Of a stretch of DNA of 64,000 nucleotides, positions 17,632 through 26,685 are shown piece after piece. The stretch comes from Buttiauxella sp965119215 (lineage in GTDB: Bacteria > Pseudomonadota > Gammaproteobacteria > Enterobacterales > Enterobacteriaceae), in assembly GCA_965119215.1 (NCBI GenBank), contig CBCPKK010000006.1, positions 84,411 through 148,410 of the forward strand. Direction: 5' to 3'. Each line of letters opens with the position of its first letter. The stretch's first letter is position 1. A program made the translations under genes and the position numbers. Below the pieces are notes generated by a model. The model did no database searches. It had not been told where the DNA came from and saw only the letters and a program-made list of their open reading frames with translations.

Positions 17632-17664
17632 ATGCGGCTATTTCATCTAATGCTGGTTTACTGA

Positions 17665-19413
17665 ATGCATAACGATAAAGATCTTTCCACATGGCAGACC
17701 TTCCGCCGTCTTTGGCCGATGATCGCTCCTTTCAAGCCTGGTCTGATTGTGGCTGGTATTGCGTTAATCCTTAACGCTGCCAGTGATACCTATATGCTGT
17801 CTTTGCTTAAACCGTTACTGGATGATGGTTTTGGAAAAACGGATAAGTCCGTGCTGCTGTGGATGCCGTTAGTTGTTATTGCACTAATGGTGCTGCGTGG
17901 CGTGACTAGCTATGTTTCTAGCTACTGCATCTCCTGGGTTTCAGGCCAGGTGGTAATGAAAATGCGTCGTCGCCTGTTTGGCCATATGATGGGGATGCCG
18001 GTTTCATTCTTTGATCAGCAATCCACAGGTACGCTGCTCTCACGAATTACTTATGATTCTGAACAAGTTGCCTCGTCATCTTCCAGCGCATTGATAACCG
18101 TTGTGCGTGAAGGTGCATCGATTATTGGCCTGTTCGTATTGATGTTCTGGTATAGCTGGCAGCTTTCGCTGATTCTGATTGTACTGGCTCCGATAGTCTC
18201 CTTTGCTATTCGCATGGTTTCTAAACGCTTCCGTAACATCAGCAAGAACATGCAAAACACTATGGGGCAGGTGACGACCAGCGCTGAGCAAATGCTGAAG
18301 GGTCACAAAGAAGTGCTGATCTTTGGTGGTCAGGAAGTGGAAACTGAACGCTTCAACAAAGTCAGTAACCGTATGCGTCGCCAGGGTATGAAATTGGTTT
18401 CTGCTTCGTCTATCTCTGACCCTATCATTCAGCTTATTGCTTCTCTGGCTCTGGCTTTTGTCATCTACGCTGCGAGCTTCCCAAGTGTGATGGAAACATT
18501 GACTGCCGGTACCATTACCGTTGTGTTCTCCTCCATGATTGCTCTGATGCGTCCGCTGAAATCACTGACTAACGTCAATGCGCAGTTCCAACGCGGCATG
18601 GCAGCTTGCCAGACGCTGTTCTCTATTCTGGATACTGAGCAGGAAAAAGACGAAGGCAAGCGCGTGATTGAGCGCGCTAAAGGTGATGTCGAATTCCGTG
18701 AAGTGACCTTTACCTATCCTGGCCGTGAAGTGCCTGCGCTGCGAAATATCAACCTGACTATTCCTGCCGGTAAAACTGTGGCATTGGTTGGGCGTTCCGG
18801 TTCAGGTAAGTCAACTATCGCCAGCCTGATGACTCGCTTCTATGATATTCAGGAAGGGAGCATTACGATTGATGGTGTGGATATCCGTGAATACACCTTA
18901 ACGTCCTTGCGTAATCAGGTAGCACTTGTCTCGCAGAACGTTCACTTGTTCAACGACACCATTGCAAACAACATCGCCTATGCGCGTACTGAACAGTACA
19001 ACCGCGAAGATATCGAGAAAGCCGCTCGCATGGCTTATGCCATGGATTTCATCAGTAAGATGGATAATGGTCTGGATACGATAATTGGTGAAAATGGTGT
19101 CTTGCTCTCAGGTGGCCAGCGTCAGCGTATCGCCATTGCTCGTGCACTATTGCGTGATAGCCCAATCCTGATTCTGGATGAAGCAACCTCTGCGTTGGAT
19201 ACCGAATCAGAACGTGCTATTCAGGCTGCATTGGATGAACTGCAGAAGAACCGCACTTCACTGGTTATCGCTCACCGCTTATCAACCATCGAACAGGCTG
19301 ATGAAATTGTGGTGGTTGAAGATGGCCGGATTGTTGAACGTGGCCCACACGCAGAACTGATTGAACATCGTGGGGTTTACGCCCAACTGCATCGGATGCA
19401 ATTCGGTTCATGA
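17665..19413 (+). CDS. msbA: Lipid A/phospholipid flippase MsbA
   Basis: This homodimeric inner-membrane ABC exporter flips core-lipid A from the inner to the outer leaflet. The 582 residues match the E. coli length. The six-helix transmembrane domain spans about 1-325. The nucleotide-binding domain has Walker A GRSGSGKST (near 376), signature LSGGQRQR and Walker B ILILDEATSALD, followed by the switch histidine in IAHRLST. It overlaps lpxK by 4 nt (ATGA), indicating translational coupling. Confidence 0.99.
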   Translation: MHNDKDLSTWQTFRRLWPMIAPFKPGLIVAGIALILNAASDTYMLSLLKPLLDDGFGKTDKSVLLWMPLVVIALMVLRGVTSYVSSYCISWVSGQVVMKMRRRLFGHMMGMPVSFFDQQSTGTLLSRITYDSEQVASSSSSALITVVREGASIIGLFVLMFWYSWQLSLILIVLAPIVSFAIRMVSKRFRNISKNMQNTMGQVTTSAEQMLKGHKEVLIFGGQEVETERFNKVSNRMRRQGMKLVSASSISDPIIQLIASLALAFVIYAASFPSVMETLTAGTITVVFSSMIALMRPLKSLTNVNAQFQRGMAACQTLFSILDTEQEKDEGKRVIERAKGDVEFREVTFTYPGREVPALRNINLTIPAGKTVALVGRSGSGKSTIASLMTRFYDIQEGSITIDGVDIREYTLTSLRNQVALVSQNVHLFNDTIANNIAYARTEQYNREDIEKAARMAYAMDFISKMDNGLDTIIGENGVLLSGGQRQRIAIARALLRDSPILILDEATSALDTESERAIQAALDELQKNRTSLVIAHRLSTIEQADEIVVVEDGRIVERGPHAELIEHRGVYAQLHRMQFGS

Positions 19414-20393
19414 TAGAACGCATTTGGTCGGGAAAATCTCCCCTCTACCTTTTGCTATTACCGCTCTCCTGGCTGTATGGCCTGGTGAGCGGTGCTATTC
19501 GCCTTAGTTACAGATTAGGGCTAAAGAAAACCTGGCGTGCTCCTGTGCCAGTCGTGGTGGTCGGAAATTTGACTGCGGGTGGCAACGGTAAAACGCCGGT
19601 TGTTATTTGGCTTGTTGAACAACTACAACAGCGCGGGATTCGTGTTGGCGTTGTTTCCCGTGGCTACGGTGGCAAAGCTGAGCACTACCCGTTATTACTG
19701 GATCAGAACACCACGACTTTCGAAGCAGGCGATGAACCCGTTCTAATCTATCAGCGCACTGGTGCTTCAGTTGCTGTTGCACCGCGCCGAAGCGAAGCAG
19801 TGCAAATGCTGGTGGATAACGCAAACCCACAGCTGATCATCACCGACGACGGTTTGCAGCATTACGCGCTAGCACGCGATAAAGAAATTGTGGTTGTTGA
19901 TGGTGTAAGACGATTCGGCAACGGCTGGTGGCTTCCGGCGGGGCCGATGCGTGAACGAACAGGGCGTCTGGCTTGCGTTGATGCCGTCATTACCAACGGT
20001 GGTGATGCTAAACCGGGTGAAATTGCCATGACGTTGCAGCCAGGTGAAGCGGTTAATCTGCTGACTGGTGAACGCCGTCCGGTGCATATGTTAGAAAATG
20101 TGGTAGCCATGGCTGGAATCGGTCATCCGCCACGGTTTTTTGCCACTTTGGCGCAATGTGGCGTTACTCCTGTTCGAACTGTTAGCCTCGCGGACCATCA
20201 GGCTTTGAGCGAAAACGATGTCGCTAAATTAGTTCAGCCAGGGCAAACCCTGTTAATGACGGAAAAAGATGCGGTGAAATGCCGCGTGTTTGTAACGGGT
20301 CACGACAACTGGTGGTATCTGCCGGTTGATGCGCGTTTAGCCCAACCCCAGGCTGATGCGTTATTGCAGTCACTATTGGATCTGGTGCATTAA
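19410..20393 (+). CDS. lpxK: Tetraacyldisaccharide 4'-kinase
   Basis: It phosphorylates the 4' position of tetraacyldisaccharide-1-phosphate to form lipid IVA. It is a membrane-associated P-loop kinase. The N-terminal hydrophobic stretch (about 10-30) anchors it. The Walker A variant GNLTAGGNGKT lies at 52-62. The DDGLQHYAL segment near 140 holds the catalytic acidic residues. The 327 residues are close to the E. coli length. Its ATG overlaps the msbA stop, pairing lipid A synthesis with its export. Confidence 0.98.
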   Translation: MIERIWSGKSPLYLLLLPLSWLYGLVSGAIRLSYRLGLKKTWRAPVPVVVVGNLTAGGNGKTPVVIWLVEQLQQRGIRVGVVSRGYGGKAEHYPLLLDQNTTTFEAGDEPVLIYQRTGASVAVAPRRSEAVQMLVDNANPQLIITDDGLQHYALARDKEIVVVDGVRRFGNGWWLPAGPMRERTGRLACVDAVITNGGDAKPGEIAMTLQPGEAVNLLTGERRPVHMLENVVAMAGIGHPPRFFATLAQCGVTPVRTVSLADHQALSENDVAKLVQPGQTLLMTEKDAVKCRVFVTGHDNWWYLPVDARLAQPQADALLQSLLDLVH

Positions 20394-20413
20394 ACGATAA
20401 GTTATCGCACCAG
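20382..20413 (+). terminator. Nested inverted repeats at the lpxK stop
   Basis: CTGGTGC/GCACCAG encloses a second inverted repeat CGATAA/TTATCG; the outer stem starts inside the last lpxK codons. AATTTGAGTTTG follows, a poor U-tract, so termination would be partial. Confidence 0.45.
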
Positions 20414-20444
20414 AATTTGAGTTTGCTGACGACAGGATCCTTTC

Positions 20445-21680
20445 ATGTCTGTACCGCAACTGACTTTACGTGCAGCTCGCAATCTTCATCTTGCGGCGCA
20501 AGGCTTATTACAAAAGCCTCGCCGCCATTCCAGACCGGCCGATGTTGTCGCTGCTATTTCCCGCATGTCTCTGCTACAAATCGACACCATCAATATTGTC
20601 GCCCGCAGCCCTTATCTCGTGTTATTCAGCCGTTTAGGCAATTATTCGCCAGGCTGGCTGGACGATGCTTTGGTGCGTGGTGAATTGATGGAGTATTGGG
20701 CGCATGAAGCGTGTTTTTTGCCGAGAGAAGATTTTTCACTTGTGCGCCATCGGATGCTGAACCCAGAAAAAATGGGTTGGAAGTATCGTCCTGAATGGAT
20801 GGTCGAACACGCTGAAGAAATAGAAAAACTACTATCGCATATTGAGGTTAATGGCCCAGTCCGATCTGTTGATTTTGAACATCCTCGTAAAGGTGCAGGC
20901 GGATGGTGGGAATGGAAACCGCATAAAAAACACCTTGAAGGCTTGTTTACCGCCGGGAAAGTGATGGTGATTGAGCGGCGAAATTTTCAGCGCGTGTACG
21001 ATCTTACCTCGCGTGTAATGCCTCACTGGAATGACGATTTACACCTCATTCATCAGCAAGACGCCGAACAGACAATGCTGGAGAATAGCGCGCGTAGCCT
21101 CGGTATTTTCCGTCCTGAATGGCTTGCCGATTATTATCGATTGCGGAAAGTTCCGCTCAAACCACTTTTATCCCAGTGGCAGGAAAATGGTATTGCTATG
21201 CCTGTTGATGTCGAAGGCATTGGCGAGATGTGGTTACACCGTGATCAGCAACCTTTGCTTGCCAGGGCTGAGCAAAACACGTTACGCGCGACTCACAGTG
21301 CAGTGCTGTCGCCGTTTGATCCAGTGGTCTGGGATCGCAAACGCGCCGAAGAGTTGTTTAACTTCACTTATCGTCTTGAATGCTATACCCCGGCTGAAAA
21401 ACGCAAATACGGTTACTTTGTTCTCCCGCTGTTGCATCAAGGCGCATTGGTGGGGCGAGTGGATGCAAAAATGCATCGTAAAACTGGCGAGCTGGAAATT
21501 ATCAGTCTTTATCTTGAAGACGGCGTTAAGCCTGGACCGTCATTGATTAACGGCCTGCACACGGCACTGACGGATTTTGCTAACTGGCAAGGTGCAAAGC
21601 AAATTCGCCTCGGAAATATTCCCGCTGCATTAGCTTCCTCATGGGGCGAAGGCTGGGAAATTAGACCGGAGAGCGAGTGA
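20445..21680 (+). CDS. ycaQ: HTH_42-family DNA glycosylase YcaQ (crosslink repair)
   Basis: This is a winged-helix DNA glycosylase of the AlkZ/YcaQ family. The E. coli enzyme unhooks interstrand crosslinks and excises N7-alkylguanine. The catalytic Q-hydrophobic-D motif is seen in LLQIDTINIV (about residues 43-52). The three winged-helix modules extend over the whole 411 residues (E. coli 410). AGGATC precedes the ATG at suitable spacing. It is a DNA-repair gene with no functional relation to its lipid A neighbours. Confidence 0.93.
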   Translation: MSVPQLTLRAARNLHLAAQGLLQKPRRHSRPADVVAAISRMSLLQIDTINIVARSPYLVLFSRLGNYSPGWLDDALVRGELMEYWAHEACFLPREDFSLVRHRMLNPEKMGWKYRPEWMVEHAEEIEKLLSHIEVNGPVRSVDFEHPRKGAGGWWEWKPHKKHLEGLFTAGKVMVIERRNFQRVYDLTSRVMPHWNDDLHLIHQQDAEQTMLENSARSLGIFRPEWLADYYRLRKVPLKPLLSQWQENGIAMPVDVEGIGEMWLHRDQQPLLARAEQNTLRATHSAVLSPFDPVVWDRKRAEELFNFTYRLECYTPAEKRKYGYFVLPLLHQGALVGRVDAKMHRKTGELEIISLYLEDGVKPGPSLINGLHTALTDFANWQGAKQIRLGNIPAALASSWGEGWEIRPESE

Positions 21681-21726
21681 GTTATGCTATTCTGTTGCCT
21701 TTGATGGCGGCCATTCTGGAGTAACC

Positions 21727-21909
21727 ATGGATCATCGATTACTTGAAATCATCGCTTGCCCGGTTTGTAACGGTAAGCTCTACTTTAATCAGGAAAAGCA
21801 GGAGCTTATCTGCAAACCTGATCACCTGGCGTTTCCCTTGCGCGATGGTATTCCAGTGCTGCTGGAGACTGAAGCTCGCGTTCTGACCTCTGACGAGAAA
21901 AATCCATGA
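21727..21909 (+). CDS. ycaR: Trm112-like protein YcaR
   Basis: This 60-residue zinc-ribbon-like protein of the Trm112 family is the same length as E. coli YcaR. CPVC (11-14) and C30 are visible. Trm112 proteins activate methyltransferases in eukaryotes; the bacterial role is not established. Its stop codon overlaps the kdsB start by 4 nt (ATGA), so the two are translationally coupled. Confidence 0.93.
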   Translation: MDHRLLEIIACPVCNGKLYFNQEKQELICKPDHLAFPLRDGIPVLLETEARVLTSDEKNP

Positions 21910-22655
21910 GTTTTGTGGCAATAATTCCTGCTCGCTTTGCTTCTACACGCTTGCCGGGCAAACCGCTAAAAGACATCAACGGTAAACCGATGGTGGTACA
22001 CGTTCTGGAACGTGCTCGTGAGTCGGGTGCTGAACGTATCATTGTTGCAACTGACAACGAAGACGTTGCTCGCGCGGTTGAAGCGGCTGGCGGTGAAGTT
22101 TGCATGACCCGCGCCGATCACCATTCAGGCACAGAGCGCCTTGCTGAAGTTATTGAAAAATATAATTTTAGTGATGATACCGTGATTGTGAATGTGCAGG
22201 GCGATGAGCCGATGATCCCTCCGGTGATTATTCGTCAGGTTGCCAGCAATCTGGCAAATAGCCAGGCGGGTATGGCGACACTTGCTGTGCCAATCGACTC
22301 TGCGGAAGAAGCGTTTAATCCGAATGCAGTAAAAGTGGTCATGGATGCGCAGGGTTATGCGCTCTATTTTTCCCGTGCGACCATTCCATGGGATAGAGAC
22401 CGCTTTGCTCAGTCGCGTGAAACGATTGGTAATTCATTGCTGCGTCACATTGGCATCTACGGTTATCGCGCAGGCTTCATTCGCCGCTATGTGACCTGGG
22501 AACCAAGCCAACTCGAACAAATCGAAATGCTCGAACAACTGCGCGTACTGTGGAATGGTGAAAAAATCCATGTCGCTGTCGCAAAAGAGATCCCGAGTAT
22601 TGGTGTCGATACGCCAGAAGATTTGGAACGAGTGCGAGAAGCAATGCGTTCGTAG
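21906..22655 (+). CDS. kdsB: 3-deoxy-manno-octulosonate cytidylyltransferase
   Basis: It makes CMP-Kdo, the donor for the inner core sugar of lipopolysaccharide. The N-terminal nucleotide-binding motif IIPARFASTRLPGKPL lies at about 6-21. The GDEPMIPP motif with metal-binding acidic residues lies near 98-105, and DTPEDLE near the C-terminus. The 249 residues are one more than in E. coli. It belongs to the envelope block with msbA and lpxK and is followed by a clear terminator. Confidence 0.98.
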   Translation: MSFVAIIPARFASTRLPGKPLKDINGKPMVVHVLERARESGAERIIVATDNEDVARAVEAAGGEVCMTRADHHSGTERLAEVIEKYNFSDDTVIVNVQGDEPMIPPVIIRQVASNLANSQAGMATLAVPIDSAEEAFNPNAVKVVMDAQGYALYFSRATIPWDRDRFAQSRETIGNSLLRHIGIYGYRAGFIRRYVTWEPSQLEQIEMLEQLRVLWNGEKIHVAVAKEIPSIGVDTPEDLERVREAMRS

Positions 22656-22680
22656 CAATTTACTCATTCTCACGCTTTGA

Positions 22681-22708
22681 AAAAACCGGTGCCTGGCGCC
22701 GGTTTTTT
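22681..22708 (+). terminator. kdsB terminator
   Basis: An AACCGG...CCGGTT stem with extra GC pairs inside is flanked by an A-run and TTTTTT, 26 bp after the kdsB stop. Confidence 0.85.
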
Positions 22709-22798
22709 ATTATCTGTACGCATATTGATCTGAGGTGATGACATCCCGCGTTTGCAAGCTCATTATAAAAACACCTGTGTTGTAAGGGGTAATGAGCC

Positions 22799-23692
22799 AT
22801 GGAGTTGCTACGCAAGGAATTGAGTCATCTGTTGGGTGAAAAACTAAGCCGGATTGAGTGTATTAATGAACAGCCAAACTCCGCCTTGTGGTCGCTGTAT
22901 GACAGCGATGGGAATGCGATGTCGTTGCTGGCGAAAAGTTTTAGTACCCCAGGCATTGCTGCCCAGTTAGCATGGAAAATGTCCATGTTGGCGCGTTCCG
23001 GCACGGTGCGTATGCCTGTGGTTTACGGTGTAGTGACTCATGACGATACGCCAGGGCCTGACGTACTATTAATGGAGCGCTTGCGTGGTGTTCCCGTTGA
23101 AGCGCCAACCCGCACGCCAGAGCGCTGGGAACAGCTCAAAGATCAAATCGTTGAAGGGCTTCTCGCCTGGCATCGTGTTGATAGCCGTGGTTGCGTCGGC
23201 AATGTTGATAACACACAAGAAAATATCTGGCCTTCCTGGTATCGGCAACGCGTCGAAACACTGTGGGCAACGCTCAATCAATATCCCAATAATGGCCTGA
23301 CCATGCAGGACCGGCGCATTCTATTCCGTACCCGCGAATGTTTACCGCGTCTGTTTGAAGATTTTAACGACAACTGTGTGCTGATACACGGCAACTTCAC
23401 GCTCAGCAGTATGCTCAAAGACGGGCGCAGCGACCAATTGCTGGCAATGGTCAATCCAGGCATGACACTGTGGGCACCGCGTGAATACGAAATATTCCGT
23501 CTGTATGAGCAAGGGCAGTCTGAAAGCCTGCTTTGGCATTACCTGCAACGCGCGCCAGTGGCGGAGTCTTTCTTGTGGCGGCGCTGGCTGTACGTGTTGT
23601 GGGATGGTGTAGCACAATTGCTACAGACGGGCCGTCTGAATCGACCCGCCTTCGATGTGGCAGCGAAAAATCTACTCCCCTGGATTTCCTGA
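22799..23692 (+). CDS. ycbJ: Putative phosphotransferase YcbJ
   Basis: The 297 residues match E. coli YcbJ. It has aminoglycoside phosphotransferase/kinase-like features: LIHGNFTLSSML (about 198-209) resembles the Brenner-type HGDxxxxN catalytic loop, but with N in place of the catalytic D. A hydrophobic LLMERLRGVP hinge precedes it. The altered loop makes catalysis doubtful and the substrate is unknown. Its 3' end overlaps convergent elyC by 21 nt. Confidence 0.9.
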   Translation: MELLRKELSHLLGEKLSRIECINEQPNSALWSLYDSDGNAMSLLAKSFSTPGIAAQLAWKMSMLARSGTVRMPVVYGVVTHDDTPGPDVLLMERLRGVPVEAPTRTPERWEQLKDQIVEGLLAWHRVDSRGCVGNVDNTQENIWPSWYRQRVETLWATLNQYPNNGLTMQDRRILFRTRECLPRLFEDFNDNCVLIHGNFTLSSMLKDGRSDQLLAMVNPGMTLWAPREYEIFRLYEQGQSESLLWHYLQRAPVAESFLWRRWLYVLWDGVAQLLQTGRLNRPAFDVAAKNLLPWIS

Positions 23693-24448
23693 CGGGCCTT
23701 TCAGCCATTGCCAGATGCGGCCCAGAGTTTCATAACCGACACGGTCGCTGTGCATTAACCAAACTGGCGATGGAATGATGCGTTCCCACGGGTTCAGCGG
23801 TGATTCAATCGCCAGTTGGTTAGCGGGAGCAGGCAGTGGATGCAATCCCGCATTCTGGAAGAAAATCATCGCCCGTGGCAAATGAGACGCAGACGTCACC
23901 AGTAAAAATGGCTGCTGACCAATAGCTTTTGCCACAGCAGCCGCTTCTTCCTCGGTATCTTTTGGCTCATCCAGAGTAATTATCTGCGAGCGCGGAACCC
24001 CTAAACTTTCTGCAACGCGCGCACCTGCTTCAGCAGTACTTACCGGATTTGTCATCGCCCGCGCACCTGTGAATATCATTTTTGCGCCAGGATTTGCCTG
24101 CCACAAACGCACGCCTTCGGCTAAGCGCGGCAAACTATTACTGATGAGATTGGAACTCGGTGCCCATTCCGGATTCCATGTATAGCCGCCGCCTAGCACC
24201 ACGATGTAATCCACTTTCGTATCACCACGCCAGGTGGGATACGTATTTTCGATGGGTTTAAGCATTTTGTCGGCGACCGGCTGCAAGCTAATCAGAAGTA
24301 AAACTAACCAACTCACGCTTAACAGCGCTTTTGCGCTTCTTTGCCAGCGGGTAAACCACAACAGGCAAAGTGCTGCGCCCATCATCATCAATAAAAAAGG
24401 TAAGGGCAGTAGCAATCCACCGATAAATTTTTTCAGGATAAAAAGCAT
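23672..24448 (-). CDS. elyC: Envelope biogenesis factor ElyC (DUF218)
   Basis: This inner-membrane protein has two N-terminal transmembrane helices (about 10-30 and 38-55) and a periplasmic DUF218 domain starting with DYIVVLGGGYTWN. In E. coli, ElyC affects peptidoglycan synthesis at low temperature and undecaprenyl-phosphate carrier metabolism. The 258 residues compare with 259. Conserved TGARAM, VTSASHLPRAMIFF and HSDRVGYETLGRIWQWLKG blocks are intact. It converges on ycbJ, with which it shares 21 nt, and diverges from cmoM. Confidence 0.94.
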   Translation of the reverse strand: MLFILKKFIGGLLLPLPFLLMMMGAALCLLWFTRWQRSAKALLSVSWLVLLLISLQPVADKMLKPIENTYPTWRGDTKVDYIVVLGGGYTWNPEWAPSSNLISNSLPRLAEGVRLWQANPGAKMIFTGARAMTNPVSTAEAGARVAESLGVPRSQIITLDEPKDTEEEAAAVAKAIGQQPFLLVTSASHLPRAMIFFQNAGLHPLPAPANQLAIESPLNPWERIIPSPVWLMHSDRVGYETLGRIWQWLKGPSGNPGE

Positions 24449-24581
24449 GAAATATGGGTCCTTTTTTAGCCATACAGCAGGTAAACGTTGGTGATATTAC
24501 ACCAGACGGGTTCATTCTTGGCTCGGCTGTGCCAAAATACCCACTTTCTCAGATGAACCTTTCCCCCATGGAGCCGTACCC

Positions 24582-25370
24582 GTGCGTGACCGCAATTTTG
24601 ACGATATTGCTGAGAAGTTCTCACGCAACATTTACGGTACAACCAAAGGACAACTCCGTCAGGCCATCTTATGGCAAGATCTTGACGCATTGCTGTCTAC
24701 TTTGCCTGAAAAATTACGGGTTCTGGATGCCGGTGGTGGCGAAGGGCAAACTGCGTGCGGTCTTGCAGAACGCGGCCATGAAGTTCTGCTTTGTGATGTT
24801 TCTGCTGAGATGATTTCTCGTGCCCAAATCCAGGCAAGCGAGAAAGGTGTGAGCGACAACATGCATTTTGTACATTCTTCCGCCCAGGATATTGGTCAAC
24901 ATTTGGAAAAACCGGTTGATCTGATATTGTTTCACGCGGTTCTGGAATGGGTCGTTGACCCGCAAGCCGTGCTCAAAACGTTATGGGATTGCCTGGCACC
25001 CGGCGGTGCTTTATCCCTGATGTTCTACAATGCTAACGGCTTGCTGATGCGGAACATGTTTGTCGGCAACTTCGAATACGTTCTGCAGGGCATGAAAAAG
25101 AACAAACGTAAGACGCTTTCTCCTGACAATCCGCTGCAGCCAGAACAGGTGTATCACTGGCTGGAGCAAATTGGCTGGCAAATTACCGGGAAAACCGGTG
25201 TGCGAGTGTTCCACGATTACTTGCGCGATAAGCACAAACAACGCGATGGTTTTGACGATTTGCTTGAACTGGAAACGCGCTATTGCCGCCAGGAACCTTT
25301 TGTTAGCCTCGGCCGCTATATCCACGTAACCGCTATCAAGCCGCTTGAACCAAGGAAAAATTATGAGTGA
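24582..25370 (+). CDS. cmoM: tRNA 5-carboxymethoxyuridine methyltransferase CmoM
   Basis: This SAM-dependent methyltransferase forms mcmo5U from cmo5U at the wobble position of certain tRNAs (formerly SmtA). The class I SAM-binding motif VLDAGGGEGQT is near 47-57. Motif LILFHAVLEWV lies near 110-120. The GTG start at 24582 gives MRDRNFDDIAEKFS, matching the E. coli N-terminus, with GGAG 8 nt upstream. The stop overlaps mukF by 8 nt, so it is the first gene of cmoM-mukFEB. Confidence 0.96.
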   Translation: MRDRNFDDIAEKFSRNIYGTTKGQLRQAILWQDLDALLSTLPEKLRVLDAGGGEGQTACGLAERGHEVLLCDVSAEMISRAQIQASEKGVSDNMHFVHSSAQDIGQHLEKPVDLILFHAVLEWVVDPQAVLKTLWDCLAPGGALSLMFYNANGLLMRNMFVGNFEYVLQGMKKNKRKTLSPDNPLQPEQVYHWLEQIGWQITGKTGVRVFHDYLRDKHKQRDGFDDLLELETRYCRQEPFVSLGRYIHVTAIKPLEPRKNYE

Positions 25371-26685
25371 TGTTTCCCAGACAGTGCCAGAGCTGGTTGC
25401 CTGGGCCAGGAAAAATGACTATTCGATTTCACTCCCGACAGAGCGTTTGACGTTCCTGTTGGCGATCGCCACGTTAAATGGTGAGCGACTCGACGGTGAA
25501 ATGAGTGAAGGCGAACTGATTGACGCTTTCCGTCATGTGAGTGAAGGCTTTGACCAAACTAGCGAAACCATTAACGTTCGCGCCAATAACGCCATTAATG
25601 ACATGGTGCGCCAGCGTTTAATCAACCGTTTTGTCAGTGAAATCAATGAAGGTAATGCTATCTATCGCCTGACGCCACTCGGCATTGGCATTACCGATTA
25701 CTACATCCGCCAGCGCGAGTTTTCTACGCTGCGTTTATCCATGCAGCTATCGATTGTGGGCGGTGAACTTAAACGCGCCGCAGATTCGGCTGACGAAGAT
25801 GGTGATGAGTTCCACTGGCACCGCAATGTTTTTGCGCCGCTGAAATACTCCGTGGCCGAGATTTTTGACAGCATCGATCTTACCCAACGCATCATGGATG
25901 AACATCAGCAACAGGTTAAAGACGATATCGCGCAGTTGCTGAATAAAGACTGGCGCGCCGCCATCTCCAGCTGCGAAATGCTGTTGTCTGAAACCTCCGG
26001 CACTTTACGTGAGTTGCAAGACACCCTCGAAGCCGCAGGCGATAAACTCCAGGCCAACTTGTTACGCATTCAGGATTCTATTCTGGGGCGCGACGATCTG
26101 CACTTTGTCGACCGTCTGGTGTTTGACCTGCAAAGCAAACTTGACCGCATCGTCAGTTGGGGCCAGCAGGCTATCGACCTGTGGATTGGCTATGACCGCC
26201 ATGTTCATAAATTCATTCGTACGGCTATCGACATGGATAAAAACCGTGTCTTCGCACAGCGTTTGCGTGTTTCAGTTCAGAACTATTTCGATGCACCCTG
26301 GGCACTGACTTATGCCAACGCCGATCGTCTGCTGGATATGCGTGATGAAGAAATGACGCTGCGCGACGACGAAGTGATGGGCGAGCTGCCAAGCGATCTG
26401 GAGTTCGAAGAATTTAATGAAATCCGCGAACAACTCGCCGCGCTTATCGAAGCTGCACTTCAGGTCTACAAAACCAGACAAGTGCCGCTAGATTTAGGCG
26501 TAGTAATGCGGGACTATCTGGCGCAATACCCACGCGCACGCCATTTCGATGTGGCGAGAATCGTAGTCGACCAGGCGGTACGTCTGGGTGTGGCTGAAGC
26601 AGACTTTACTGGCTTGCCGCCACAGTGGCAGGCAATTAACGATTACGGAGCCAAGGTACAGGCGCATGTCATCAACAAATATTGA
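25363..26685 (+). CDS. mukF: Chromosome partition protein MukF (kleisin)
   Basis: This is the kleisin subunit of the MukBEF condensin, bridging the MukB heads and binding MukE. An N-terminal winged-helix dimerisation domain (about 1-115) precedes a helical middle and a C-terminal winged helix (about 330-440). The ATG at 25363 gives 440 residues beginning MSDVSQTVPELV, as in E. coli, with AAGGA upstream; a TTG 18 nt earlier is unlikely. It overlaps cmoM by 8 nt and mukE by 20 nt. Confidence 0.98.
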   Translation: MSDVSQTVPELVAWARKNDYSISLPTERLTFLLAIATLNGERLDGEMSEGELIDAFRHVSEGFDQTSETINVRANNAINDMVRQRLINRFVSEINEGNAIYRLTPLGIGITDYYIRQREFSTLRLSMQLSIVGGELKRAADSADEDGDEFHWHRNVFAPLKYSVAEIFDSIDLTQRIMDEHQQQVKDDIAQLLNKDWRAAISSCEMLLSETSGTLRELQDTLEAAGDKLQANLLRIQDSILGRDDLHFVDRLVFDLQSKLDRIVSWGQQAIDLWIGYDRHVHKFIRTAIDMDKNRVFAQRLRVSVQNYFDAPWALTYANADRLLDMRDEEMTLRDDEVMGELPSDLEFEEFNEIREQLAALIEAALQVYKTRQVPLDLGVVMRDYLAQYPRARHFDVARIVVDQAVRLGVAEADFTGLPPQWQAINDYGAKVQAHVINKY

